The translations under genes and the position numbers were made by a program. Positions 36,147 to 44,114 of a DNA stretch of 64,000 nt are shown here, piece after piece. This DNA comes from Polaromonas sp. AET17H-212 (GTDB taxonomy: Bacteria > Pseudomonadota > Gammaproteobacteria > Burkholderiales > Burkholderiaceae_C), in NCBI RefSeq assembly GCF_002379085.1, contig NZ_NBZW01000001.1:62001-126000 (forward strand), in the 5' to 3' direction. Positions within the stretch are counted from its first letter, which is position 1; each line of letters starts with the position of its first letter. The notes beneath the pieces are model-generated. The model was not told the origin of the DNA, ran no database searches, and saw only the letters and a list, made by a program, of their open reading frames with translations.

Positions 36147-36872
36147 TTATTTTTCCAGGTCGGCTTCAGAAATACGCATGAGTGCTTCGCGGTTGCGCAC
36201 CACCAGGCCGCCCGGTTCGATGCGGATGGCGTCCTCGCGTTCCATGGCCTTGAGTTCCTGGTTCACGCGTTGACGCGAGGCACCCAGCAGCTGCGCCAGT
36301 TCTTCCTGCGCCAGTTGCAAGCCGATGCGCACCTCGCGCCCGTCGCTGAGGCTGCTCACGCCGTAACTGCGCACCAGGTGCAGCAGCTGCTTGGCCAGCC
36401 GTGCACGCAGGGGCAGGGTGTTGAGGTCTTCCACCAGGCCGTAGAGCTGGCGGATGCGGCGCGCATGCAGGCGCAGCATGGCCTCGTAAAGCTCCACATG
36501 CGCGGCCAGGATTTTCTTGAAGTCGGCCTTGGCCACACACAGGATGGTGGTCTCGCCGTGTGCGTAAGCGTCGTGCGTGCGCCGGTCGCCGTCGAAGATC
36601 GCCACATCGCCGAACCAGATGCCGGGCTCCACATAGGTCAGCGTGATCTGCTTGCCCGAGATCGAGGTCGAACTCACACGCACCGCGCCCTTGGCGCAGG
36701 CAATCCATTGTTCCGGCGGGTCGCCGCGGGCGGCGATCAGTTCGCCATCCTTGAAACGTTGGACGTAAGCGCATCGAAGTATGTCGTGCCTGAGTGAGGG
36801 GGATAGGGATGAAAACCAGCGGCCACCGTTGATGGCCTCTCTTTCGTCTATCGTAAGAATGGGATCGTCCAT
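36147..36872 (-). CDS. Crp/Fnr family transcriptional regulator
   Basis: 241-residue regulator. The N-terminal cyclic-nucleotide-binding fold spans about residues 25-140 (KDGELIAARGDPPEQWIACA, VEPGIWFGDVAIFDGDRRTH). The C-terminal winged HTH spans about 165-235 (LQLAQEELAQLLGASRQRVN as recognition segment, then QELKAMEREDAIRIEPGGLV). There is no Fnr-type N-terminal Cys cluster, so oxygen sensing by an Fe-S centre is unlikely. It is the first gene of the unit with the APH-like kinase and acyl-CoA dehydrogenase and probably controls it. The effector is unknown. Confidence 0.88.
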   Translation of the reverse strand: MDDPILTIDEREAINGGRWFSSLSPSLRHDILRCAYVQRFKDGELIAARGDPPEQWIACAKGAVRVSSTSISGKQITLTYVEPGIWFGDVAIFDGDRRTHDAYAHGETTILCVAKADFKKILAAHVELYEAMLRLHARRIRQLYGLVEDLNTLPLRARLAKQLLHLVRSYGVSSLSDGREVRIGLQLAQEELAQLLGASRQRVNQELKAMEREDAIRIEPGGLVVRNREALMRISEADLEK

Positions 36873-37003
36873 AGCCTGTCTTTTGGGTGACTCACAAGAG
36901 GGTTATTGTCGCGCCAGCGACGATGCCACAGGCCGCCATCTGTCGCCTCGGTGTCCCGGCCGCCCGCCCCGTGCGCAAGCACGGTCGGCACTCCCGCGGC
37001 CGC

Positions 37004-37783
37004 TCAGTCGTAGACCGGCGGGCGCTTTTCCAGAAAGGCCGCAATGCCTTCGCCGCCATTGGGATGGTGCAGGTTGCGCACGAAATGCCCGCGTTCGGCG
37101 TCCAGCTGCTGGCTCAGGGTGTTGGCCGGTGCGTCATTGATGAGTTCCTTGATGCTGGCCAGCACATTGGGCGCACGCGCATTGAGCGTGTCGGCCAGTT
37201 TCAGTGCCTCGCTGAGCGCATCACCGGCGGCGACGCTGCGGTTGACCAGGCCGAGCGCATGGAGCCGCGGTGCGCCTATGCGCTCGCCGCACATCAGCAA
37301 CTCCGCGACCAGCGGGCGCGGCAGGGCCCGGCTCAGGGCCCAGCTGCCGCCGCCGTCAGGCGACAGCGCGACGCTGCTGTAGGCCATCACAAAAACAGCG
37401 TTGTCTGCCGCGACCACGAAGTCGCAGGCCAATGCCAGTGAAAAACCGGCGCCGGCCGCGGCGCCCTCGACCGCGGCAATCACCGGTTTCGGGAAGGTGC
37501 GTATCGAGTCGATCCAGCTGTGCAGTCCATTGATGCTCTGGGCCTGCACCTCCATGGGCAGTAGCCGGTTGCCCTGCAGGCGATGCAGGTTGCCGCCGGC
37601 GCAGAAGTGGCCGCCTTCGCCGGTGATGACCACGCTGCGGATCTCCGGGTTGTTTTCGGCGGCGTTCAGCGCTTCCACGCCCGCGGCATAGATTTCCGGC
37701 CCGAGTGCATTCTTGAATTCCGGGTTGCTCAGGGTCAGCACCAGGGTGGCGCCGTCGCTGGTGCTTTTGAGTGCGCCTGCCAT
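37004..37783 (-). CDS. Enoyl-CoA hydratase/isomerase family protein
   Basis: 259-residue crotonase-fold enzyme. The oxyanion hole segments are GGHFCAGGNLHRLQGNRL (about residues 58-75) and EGAAAGAGFSLALACDFVVA (about 105-125). The segment ALSPDGGGSWALSRAL is where Glu or Asp catalysts lie; here Asp is at the second position, suggesting hydratase or isomerase activity on an unknown acyl-CoA. It has the same strand as the 3-hydroxyacyl-CoA dehydrogenase upstream, with a GC-rich repeat between them. Start ATG 37783. Confidence 0.9.
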   Translation of the reverse strand: MAGALKSTSDGATLVLTLSNPEFKNALGPEIYAAGVEALNAAENNPEIRSVVITGEGGHFCAGGNLHRLQGNRLLPMEVQAQSINGLHSWIDSIRTFPKPVIAAVEGAAAGAGFSLALACDFVVAADNAVFVMAYSSVALSPDGGGSWALSRALPRPLVAELLMCGERIGAPRLHALGLVNRSVAAGDALSEALKLADTLNARAPNVLASIKELINDAPANTLSQQLDAERGHFVRNLHHPNGGEGIAAFLEKRPPVYD

Positions 37784-37839
37784 GTCAGTTTTTCCAGTTC
37801 AGCGAAATGAGGTAGAGGCAGGGACGGCGTCCCCGTACA

Positions 37840-37944
37840 GGTTTCCCTGCAAGCAGGGGCCGCGGAACTGGCTTCGCCAGGCCGCAGGCGCCGCCCCCTC
37901 GAGGGGGGAAGGCGCTACACGCAGTGAGCGTCCGACGGGGGGAG
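37840..37944. repeat. GC-rich intergenic element with CCCCCTCGAGGGGG palindrome
   Basis: Region with a small hairpin CCCTGCAAGCAGGG-like start, then CCGCCCCCTCGAGGGGGG and GGCGCTACACGCAGTGAGCG. I recall similar elements as dispersed repeats in Comamonadaceae genomes. Only one copy is in this window, so repeat status rests on memory and the strong CCCCCTCGAGGGGG symmetry. It separates two cotranscribed acyl-CoA genes. Confidence 0.55.
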
Positions 37945-39465
37945 TCATGGCTCTTCGTGCATCAGGCTCAGGCCAATCGCGCCGCGGCGGCGCAGCCACG
38001 GGGAAGGGCGGTAACGCGGATCGCCGTACACGGTCTGCATGTTGAACAGCACTTCGAGGATGTTGGTGGGACCGTAACGGTCACCCATGGCGAGCGGACC
38101 CATGGGATAGCCCAGGCCCAGCGTGACGGCGGTCTCCAGGTCTTTGGGGCTGCAGATGCCCTGCTGGCAGATGTCGCTGGCAATGTTGACGATGGCGGCC
38201 ACCACACGCTGTGTGACAAAGCCACCGCTGTCACGGATCACGCTGACGGCCTTGCCGTCGCGCGCAAACAGCGCGTGCGCGGCGTCGCGCATGTCGCTGC
38301 GGGTGGCAGGGTTGGTCGCCAGCACGCGGCGCTTGCAGGCTGCGTCGTCGATCAGCATGTCGATGCCCACCGTGCGTGCGGGGTCGAGTCGTTCGACCAC
38401 GGCCACGGTGGTGATGTCAAAGCCCAGGGGCGCGACCAGCACCAGTGCATGCATCGAAGGTGACGCGCCGGTCTCTATGCTGGCGCCGAGGTTCTTGAGC
38501 AGTTGCAGCAGCTCCGATCGGCGCGCCGCCCGCGGCGACACCCAGACCGGCGGCATCTCGGCCACCACCGGCACGGCCGGCTCTGCAGGGGTTTGTGCGG
38601 CGCCGTCGGTGTAGCGGTAAAACCCTTCGCCGGTTTTGCGGCCCAGCAGGCCGCCGGCCAGGCGCTGCGCCGTGATCACGCTGGGGCGGTAGCGCGGTTC
38701 CTCGTAATACTGGTGGTACACCGACTCCATCACCGGGTGCGAGACATCAAGCGCGGTCAGGTCCATCAGTTCAAACGGCCCGAGCTTGAAACCGGCCTGG
38801 TCCTTGAGGATGAGGTCGATGGTGGCGAAATCGGCAATGCCTTCGCTGACAATGCGCAGGGCCTCGGTGCCGTAGGCCCGTCCGGCGTGGTTGACGATGA
38901 AGCCCGGCGTGTCCTGGGCCTGCACCGGCGTATGGCCCATTTGCCGCGCATAGTCGGCCAGCGCGCTGCAGGTTGCGGCGTCCGTCTTGAGGCCGGCAAT
39001 CACCTCGACCACCTTCATCAGCGGAACAGGGTTGAAAAAATGGTAACCGGCAAAACGCCCCGGGTGCTTGAGTCCGGCGGCAATGGCCGTGATGGACAGC
39101 GAGGATGTGTTGCTCACCAGGATGGTTTGTCCGGAAACAACACTTTCCAGCGACAAAAACAGTGACTTCTTCACATCCAGACGTTCGACGACCGCTTCGA
39201 TAACGAGGTCGCAATCGGCCAGATCTTCAAGTGTGTCAGCGCGCAGCAGGCGGGCTTTGTGGCCGGTGGCCAGGCCGCTGTCGAGGCGGCCCTTGTCCAC
39301 CAGTTTGTCCCACTGCGCCGCCAGAGCGTCGCGCGCCTTGTCGGCGGCACCGGCCTGGGTGTCGAACAGCTTGACGGTGCTGCCCGCCTGAGCGGCGATT
39401 TGTGCAATGCCCCGGCCCATGGCGCCCGTGCCAACCAGGCCAACAGTTTTAAAAAGAGGTTTCAT
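37945..39465 (-). CDS. 3-hydroxyacyl-CoA dehydrogenase (PaaH type, double C-terminal domain)
   Basis: 506-residue NAD-dependent enzyme oxidising 3-hydroxyacyl-CoA to 3-ketoacyl-CoA. The Rossmann motif GLVGTGAMGRGIAQIAAQAG is at residues 9-28. NTSSLSITAIAA and FHFFNPVPLMKVVEVI-like (GYHFFNPVPLMKVVEVIAGL) carry the catalytic Ser and His region, and DTPGFIVNHAGRAYGTEALR follows. A second C-terminal domain (DSGGFVTQRVVAAIVNIASD) repeats this half, as in PaaH/PaaC-type enzymes. Enzymes of this type act in phenylacetate and benzoyl-CoA lower pathways, so it could process box-pathway products, but the enoyl-CoA hydratase beside it could equally mark another acid. Confidence 0.92.
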   Translation of the reverse strand: MKPLFKTVGLVGTGAMGRGIAQIAAQAGSTVKLFDTQAGAADKARDALAAQWDKLVDKGRLDSGLATGHKARLLRADTLEDLADCDLVIEAVVERLDVKKSLFLSLESVVSGQTILVSNTSSLSITAIAAGLKHPGRFAGYHFFNPVPLMKVVEVIAGLKTDAATCSALADYARQMGHTPVQAQDTPGFIVNHAGRAYGTEALRIVSEGIADFATIDLILKDQAGFKLGPFELMDLTALDVSHPVMESVYHQYYEEPRYRPSVITAQRLAGGLLGRKTGEGFYRYTDGAAQTPAEPAVPVVAEMPPVWVSPRAARRSELLQLLKNLGASIETGASPSMHALVLVAPLGFDITTVAVVERLDPARTVGIDMLIDDAACKRRVLATNPATRSDMRDAAHALFARDGKAVSVIRDSGGFVTQRVVAAIVNIASDICQQGICSPKDLETAVTLGLGYPMGPLAMGDRYGPTNILEVLFNMQTVYGDPRYRPSPWLRRRGAIGLSLMHEEP

Positions 39466-39708
39466 GGAAAAGTATTATCCAGCAGCCCGGACCGCGTTCC
39501 ACATCCTGCTGGAGAGGCGTTCGCAGGGCCCGCGTCGTTTGCGCGGTCATGGGCCGAGAGTTAGACTTGTGCGTCGGTTTTAGCCACGATGGTGCAGGGA
39601 CGTGGGCTGCGGGGGCAGACGGGTCGGCCCCGGGGCCGTGTCTTTTTTTCGTTCAAGTGACCTCTGCCTGCACTTCCTGCAGGGGCCGGACATGCCAGAA
39701 TCAGCCAA

Positions 39709-41487
39709 GTGAACACCTTTTTGCATCCACTCCAACACCGTGCCCTGCTGACAGGGGGCCTGTGGCTGTGTCTGTCGGCGGGTGCTTTGGCGGTGACATT
39801 GGGGCCCAGCACCCGGTCGGCCGTGCTGGGCCAACCGCTGGATCTTTCCATGCAGCTGATGCTTGACTCCGGGGATGACCCGCAGGCGCTGTGTCTTGAA
39901 GCCGATGTTTTCTACGTGGACAAGCCGCTCGACAAGGCCAGTGTCCGGATAACGCCGGAAAAGGGCGCCACCGCCCCGGACTGGCTGGTCCATATCCGCT
40001 CTGCGATACCCGTCGAAGGACCCGTGGTCACCGTGCATCTGCGTGCCGGGTGCGTACAGAAAACCATACGCCGTTATGTGGTGCTGGCGGCCACCAAACC
40101 GCGCGCGGTGGGGGCCCCTCTGCAAACCACGCTTGTGGCGGGAGATCCGCCGCCACTGTCTGCGGGCGCACCACCGGCGGAGTCAGCGGTGGCCGGCACA
40201 GCGGACGGCAACAAGGTCCAGGCGCTGGAAGCAGAGCTTCGCCAGTTGCGTGCAGACATGATGCGCAACCAGGCGGCGCTGGCCGAAAACCGGCAGCAAC
40301 TCGAGCAGGCCGAGAATGCGCGATTTGGCAGGGTGGTTGTGTATGGCCTGGCCGCACTTTTTTCCATCGCGGTCATGGGCCTGCTTTTCCTGTGGTACCT
40401 GCGCTCCACCGCCCAGGCAGCGGCCGCCGTCTCTTCCTCCGAGAACAGCACTTTCAGCCCGGAATCCGGCCTCTCGACAGGCTTGCCGATGGCGGTTGCA
40501 AGCCGGACCGCTGATCTCGACGCCAATGAGTCGCTTTTCGACGAGCTCAGGCGCGCGTCCCGCTATCCAGCGGCCGAATCCATCCCGTCGCTGCCACCCC
40601 GCGATCGCCCCCGTTTCTCGGTCAGCGTGCCTTTCGTACCGCGGACCGTCAAGGTTCCGGAACTGTTCGATCTTCAGCAGCAGGTGGAGTTTTTCAGCTC
40701 CCTGGGTCAGCAGGCCAATGCCATCGCGCTGTTGCGCAAGCACCTGGTCGACAACGTCAAAACCAGTGCGCTGGTTTATCTGGACCTGCTGGATCTCTAC
40801 CACCAGACCGGCGATGTGCAGAACTACGAGGACCTGCGTGACGATGTCAACAAGGTTTTCAGCACCCGGATCGCACCCTTCGACCGTTATGTGCCGGCCA
40901 GTGCGGGAGGCGCCGCTTATGCCGCCATTTTGGCGCAGATCCAGGCCGCGTGGCCGACGCGGCGGGTCTTCAGGATCATTGAAGAGGCCCTGTTTCGGGA
41001 GCCTGGCGACGGCGCGGCGGTGCTGGCCCTGGAGGAGTATCGCGAACTGCTGCTGCTGTATGCCGTGGGCCGCGAAATCATCGAACTGGAATCCGGCTCG
41101 GCAGGCCGCGGCGGCGATGCCCAGTGGCCTGATCTGGCCATGCAGCCGAGGTCTTCGCCGCGCCTGGGTCTGGACATCGACCTGACCCGGCTGTCAGGCG
41201 GCAGCGACAGCAAGCCTGCGGGCAACCAGGCAACGGCCAGGACTTCATCGGCGGCGGGGCGTGTGTCCCGGATGGAACCTGTACGGGCCGGTTCCCCCGC
41301 CAGCCTTGCGACACTGCCGCACACGGCACAGCGCAGGGACGCTCAGCGCACCGGTGGGGCCTCCCCGGCCTCACCGTTGTCCATTGCGCCCAACGCCGTG
41401 AGGCCGACGGGGCTGGATTCCCTGGTGGACTTTGATGACTACGACACGGGCTACCGGCCCGACGATGTCGACAAATCCCGACGCTGA
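39709..41487 (+). CDS. FimV-like membrane protein
   Basis: 592-residue protein starting at GTG 39709. N-terminal signal or anchor (TGGLWLCLSAGALAV, about residues 15-29), a periplasmic beta domain like the FimV N-terminal region (LGPSTRSAVLGQPLDLSMQL, about 31-120), a coiled coil (about 170-205, ALEAELRQLRADMMRNQAAL), one membrane helix (about 207-228), and a cytoplasmic part with a TPR-like FimV C-terminal segment (LFDLQQQVEFFSSLGQQANA, about 325-350) followed by a low-complexity tail. There is no LysM motif. FimV-type proteins organise polar structures and twitching motility; this function is inferred. It has no operon partners. Confidence 0.75.
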   Translation: MNTFLHPLQHRALLTGGLWLCLSAGALAVTLGPSTRSAVLGQPLDLSMQLMLDSGDDPQALCLEADVFYVDKPLDKASVRITPEKGATAPDWLVHIRSAIPVEGPVVTVHLRAGCVQKTIRRYVVLAATKPRAVGAPLQTTLVAGDPPPLSAGAPPAESAVAGTADGNKVQALEAELRQLRADMMRNQAALAENRQQLEQAENARFGRVVVYGLAALFSIAVMGLLFLWYLRSTAQAAAAVSSSENSTFSPESGLSTGLPMAVASRTADLDANESLFDELRRASRYPAAESIPSLPPRDRPRFSVSVPFVPRTVKVPELFDLQQQVEFFSSLGQQANAIALLRKHLVDNVKTSALVYLDLLDLYHQTGDVQNYEDLRDDVNKVFSTRIAPFDRYVPASAGGAAYAAILAQIQAAWPTRRVFRIIEEALFREPGDGAAVLALEEYRELLLLYAVGREIIELESGSAGRGGDAQWPDLAMQPRSSPRLGLDIDLTRLSGGSDSKPAGNQATARTSSAAGRVSRMEPVRAGSPASLATLPHTAQRRDAQRTGGASPASPLSIAPNAVRPTGLDSLVDFDDYDTGYRPDDVDKSRR

Positions 41488-41553
41488 GCGTCCGGATCTA
41501 TAACCGCCTGCCGCCGGAGCCGCCTGCGCTCGCGGCCTTGCGCCCTTTGAGCT

Positions 41554-42561
41554 TCAACGCCGTACCTGCAATGCGCCGGGGTTGACGATGTTGGTGGGCG
41601 TGCCCTTGATGAAGTTGACCACGTTGTCGAAGGCAGCGCTGAAATACATCTCGTAGCTTTCCTGCTCCACATAACCGATATGCGGCGTGCAGATGCAGTT
41701 CTCCAGGCGCAGCAAGGCATGTCCCTGCAGGATGGGTTCAGACTCGAATACATCGACGGCCGCCATTCCCGGACGCCCGCGGTTCAGGCTGGCAATCAGT
41801 GCTTCAGGTTCAATCAATTCGGCGCGTGAGGTGTTGACCAGCACGGACGAGGTTTTCATCAGCGCCAGGTCTTCCAGTGTGACGGCCCCGCGTGTGTCGT
41901 CCTGCAGCCGCAGGTGCAGGCTGAGCACATCGCTGTCCCTGAAAAATTCGTTCTTGGAAAGGGCCACTTCATAACCATCGGCCTGGGCACGTGCGCGCGA
42001 GGCCTGGCTGCCCCACACCAGCACGCGCATGCCGAAAGCGCGGCCATAACCGGCAACAATCTGGCCGATCTTGCCGTAGCTCCAGATGCCCAGGGTCTTG
42101 CCCTTGAGTACCGAGCCGATGCCGAAGTTGGGCGGCATCGAGGCGTTTTTCAGGCCGGCCTGCTGCCAGGCGCCGTGCTTGAGGTGCGAGACATAGTGCG
42201 GAATCCGGCGCATGGCGGCCATGATCAGGGCCCAGGTGAGTTCTGCCGGTGCCGTGGGGGAGCCCACGCCCTCGGCGACGACAATGCCGCGCTCGGTACA
42301 GGCGCCGACATCGACATGACTTCCAACGCGGCCGGTCTGCGCAATCATCTTGAGCTTGGGCAGTTTCTCAATCAACTGGCGTGGCAAATGCGTCCGCTCA
42401 CGGATCAACACGACCACATCGGCATCCTTGAGCCGGACGGACAGTTGGCCGATGCCCTTGACGGTGTTGGTGTAGACCTTGGCCTGGTAAGCGTCGAGTT
42501 TCGCGGCACAGGCTAGCTTGCGCACCGCATCCTGGTAGTCGTCAAGGATCACAATATTCAT
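41554..42561 (-). CDS. D-2-hydroxyacid dehydrogenase family protein
   Basis: 335-residue NAD-dependent dehydrogenase of the D-isomer-specific family. The nucleotide-binding motif is GIWSYGKIGQIVAGYGRAFG, where the first Gly of GxGxxG is Ser. The catalytic Arg region is SSVLVNTSRAELIEPEAL, and the catalytic His is in CTPHIGYVEQESYEMYFSAA. Substrate could be a 2-hydroxy acid or phosphoglycerate-like compound; it is not a full-length SerA because the ACT domain is missing. Start ATG 42561. It stands alone, convergent with the FimV-like gene. Confidence 0.88.
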   Translation of the reverse strand: MNIVILDDYQDAVRKLACAAKLDAYQAKVYTNTVKGIGQLSVRLKDADVVVLIRERTHLPRQLIEKLPKLKMIAQTGRVGSHVDVGACTERGIVVAEGVGSPTAPAELTWALIMAAMRRIPHYVSHLKHGAWQQAGLKNASMPPNFGIGSVLKGKTLGIWSYGKIGQIVAGYGRAFGMRVLVWGSQASRARAQADGYEVALSKNEFFRDSDVLSLHLRLQDDTRGAVTLEDLALMKTSSVLVNTSRAELIEPEALIASLNRGRPGMAAVDVFESEPILQGHALLRLENCICTPHIGYVEQESYEMYFSAAFDNVVNFIKGTPTNIVNPGALQVRR

Positions 42562-42744
42562 GCCGATATTGTGCCTGCAAGTTTTCCCTCGGGGACGCGG
42601 CACGACATGAAGGCGTGTCGCAGTCCCGGAAAGGAACGCAACGGTCCTGCCATGTGGCCAACGGCTGGGCGGCAGCAGGTGCCGGCAACGGTTTTTACGG
42701 CATGTGACAGGGCAGGCGCCGGGGCACCCGGCCCGCCAGCTTCT

Positions 42745-43146
42745 TCAGGCGGACTGGACCGCTGCCTCTCGTTGGGCCATGCGATCGAGTTCGGCGCAGA
42801 CATCGGCCATGCGGCCCGAAATGACCATGCGGCCGGCGCATGAAGGGCTCACGCCGGCCTCAAATTCGCGGACGATTTTCAGCCGGCGCGGCGACGTGGC
42901 CTTGGCCACGGTCTGACAAGGTTTGTGGCCTGCCACGGATGCGTGGCGGACGCCGGTGGCCATGGTTTTGAGGGCCACTGGCAATTCACCCGTCACCTCG
43001 CACCGTGATGCTGCTGTGACAAATGCAGGCAAGGGGGTCACTGGCTGTACCGGCCGCAGCAGAGAGGCAAGCGCCTGCAGTGGCGAGAGCAGCAAGGACA
43101 AAAGGGGTGAATGAGCGGGTGAACGTGAAAAAACGGCGATTCCCAT
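42745..43146 (-). CDS. Small hypothetical protein downstream of lexA
   Basis: 133-residue protein that I cannot name. Begins MGIAVFSRSPAHSPLLSLLL with a hydrophobic N-terminal half (about residues 10-35), then a basic middle and a C-terminal segment FEAGVSPSCAGRMVISGRMA followed by DVCAELDRMAQREAA that looks like a conserved short domain. GGAG precedes the ATG 43146. It lies 148 bp downstream of lexA on the same strand. I see no CTG-N10-CAG box directly before it, so SOS control would have to come by read-through from lexA. Confidence 0.6.
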   Translation of the reverse strand: MGIAVFSRSPAHSPLLSLLLSPLQALASLLRPVQPVTPLPAFVTAASRCEVTGELPVALKTMATGVRHASVAGHKPCQTVAKATSPRRLKIVREFEAGVSPSCAGRMVISGRMADVCAELDRMAQREAAVQSA

Positions 43147-43294
43147 GAGAACTCCAGAAGTAGAGGTAAACACAGGCAGGATTGCAAACTGAACAACCGC
43201 CGCACCAGGGTGTTGGTCCACGCGACCAAACGCCCGCCACCTGTTGCGCGGAAAAAAATGGGTAGCCCCTGCATGCGCACTGCCCGGACCATGG

Positions 43295-43987
43295 CTACAT
43301 CAGCATGGTGTTGCGTATCAGGCCCACTGCCAGGCCCTCGATTTCGAAGGCATCGCCGGGCTCGACCACAATGGTTTTGAAGTCGGGGTTTTCGGGCAGC
43401 AGTTCGATCAGGTTCTTGTTGCGGCGGAAACGCTTGACGGTGACGTCATCGCCCAGGCGCGCCACCACGATCTGCCCGTTTTTGGCTTCCTTGGTCTGCT
43501 GCACGGCCAGCAGGTCACCGTCCATGATGCCGGCATCGCGCATGCTCATGCCGCGCACCTTGAGCAGGTAGTCGGGCTGGCGCTGGAACAGGCTGCTTTC
43601 GAAATAGTAGGTGTGGTCCACATGCTCCTGCGCGAGAATGGGGCTGCCAGCAGCAACCCGCCCCACCAGAGGCAGGGCGAGTTGGGCCAGGCTTTGCAAC
43701 GGCAGGGAAAACTGTTTGATGCGCGATTCGTTGATGGAGCGCAGGGTGTCGCTGCGCAGGCGGATGCCGCGCGAGGTGCCGCTGACCAGCTCGATCACGC
43801 CTTTGCGGGCGAGCGCCTGCAGGTGTTCTTCGGCGGCGTTGGCGGACTTGAACCCGAGTTCGTTGGCAATTTCGGCCCGCGTGGGCGGGGCGCCGGTGCG
43901 GGCGATGGCGCTTTGAATCAGTTCAAGTATCTGCTGCTGGCGTGCAGTCAGTTTGGGCATTTCGGAAAAATCGTTGAAGCTGCTCAT
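43295..43987 (-). CDS. lexA: SOS repressor LexA
   Basis: 230-residue repressor. The N-terminal winged HTH is [20 protein letters not shown] and [20 protein letters not shown]. Autocleavage occurs at Ala-Gly in [11 protein letters not shown] (about residue 105). Catalytic Ser is in [11 protein letters not shown] and Lys in DDVTVKRF. It represses DNA damage genes and is inactivated by RecA filaments. AAGGAG with 7-bp spacing precedes ATG 43987, so this start is chosen over the downstream Met of MPKLTARQ. Two tandem SOS boxes lie 64-98 bp upstream, consistent with autoregulation. Confidence 0.96.
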   Translation of the reverse strand: MSSFNDFSEMPKLTARQQQILELIQSAIARTGAPPTRAEIANELGFKSANAAEEHLQALARKGVIELVSGTSRGIRLRSDTLRSINESRIKQFSLPLQSLAQLALPLVGRVAAGSPILAQEHVDHTYYFESSLFQRQPDYLLKVRGMSMRDAGIMDGDLLAVQQTKEAKNGQIVVARLGDDVTVKRFRRNKNLIELLPENPDFKTIVVEPGDAFEIEGLAVGLIRNTMLM

Positions 43988-44050
43988 CACGGGGCTCCTT
44001 GTCAAACAGGTGATTCCATCGTCCAGAATGGGATGGGGAATCTTGGCGAG

Positions 44051-44085
44051 CTGTTTTAATATCCAGTAGCTGTATTTTCATCCAG
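44051..44085. promoter_or_regulatory. Two tandem LexA (SOS) boxes
   Basis: CTGTTTTAATATCCAG (44051-44066) and CTGTATTTTCATCCAG (44070-44085), both fitting CTG-N10-CAG with 19-bp spacing. They lie between lexA (minus) and the asparaginase gene (plus), so LexA bound here could affect both. Confidence 0.85.
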
Positions 44086-44114
44086 TTCTTTAAAGAATGC
44101 AAGTCTCAACGCTT

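Noticed and set aside
43146-43294. LexA box before the small gene downstream of lexA
   Set aside because: A CTG occurs, but no CAG at the right spacing; only the lexA upstream region has proper boxes.
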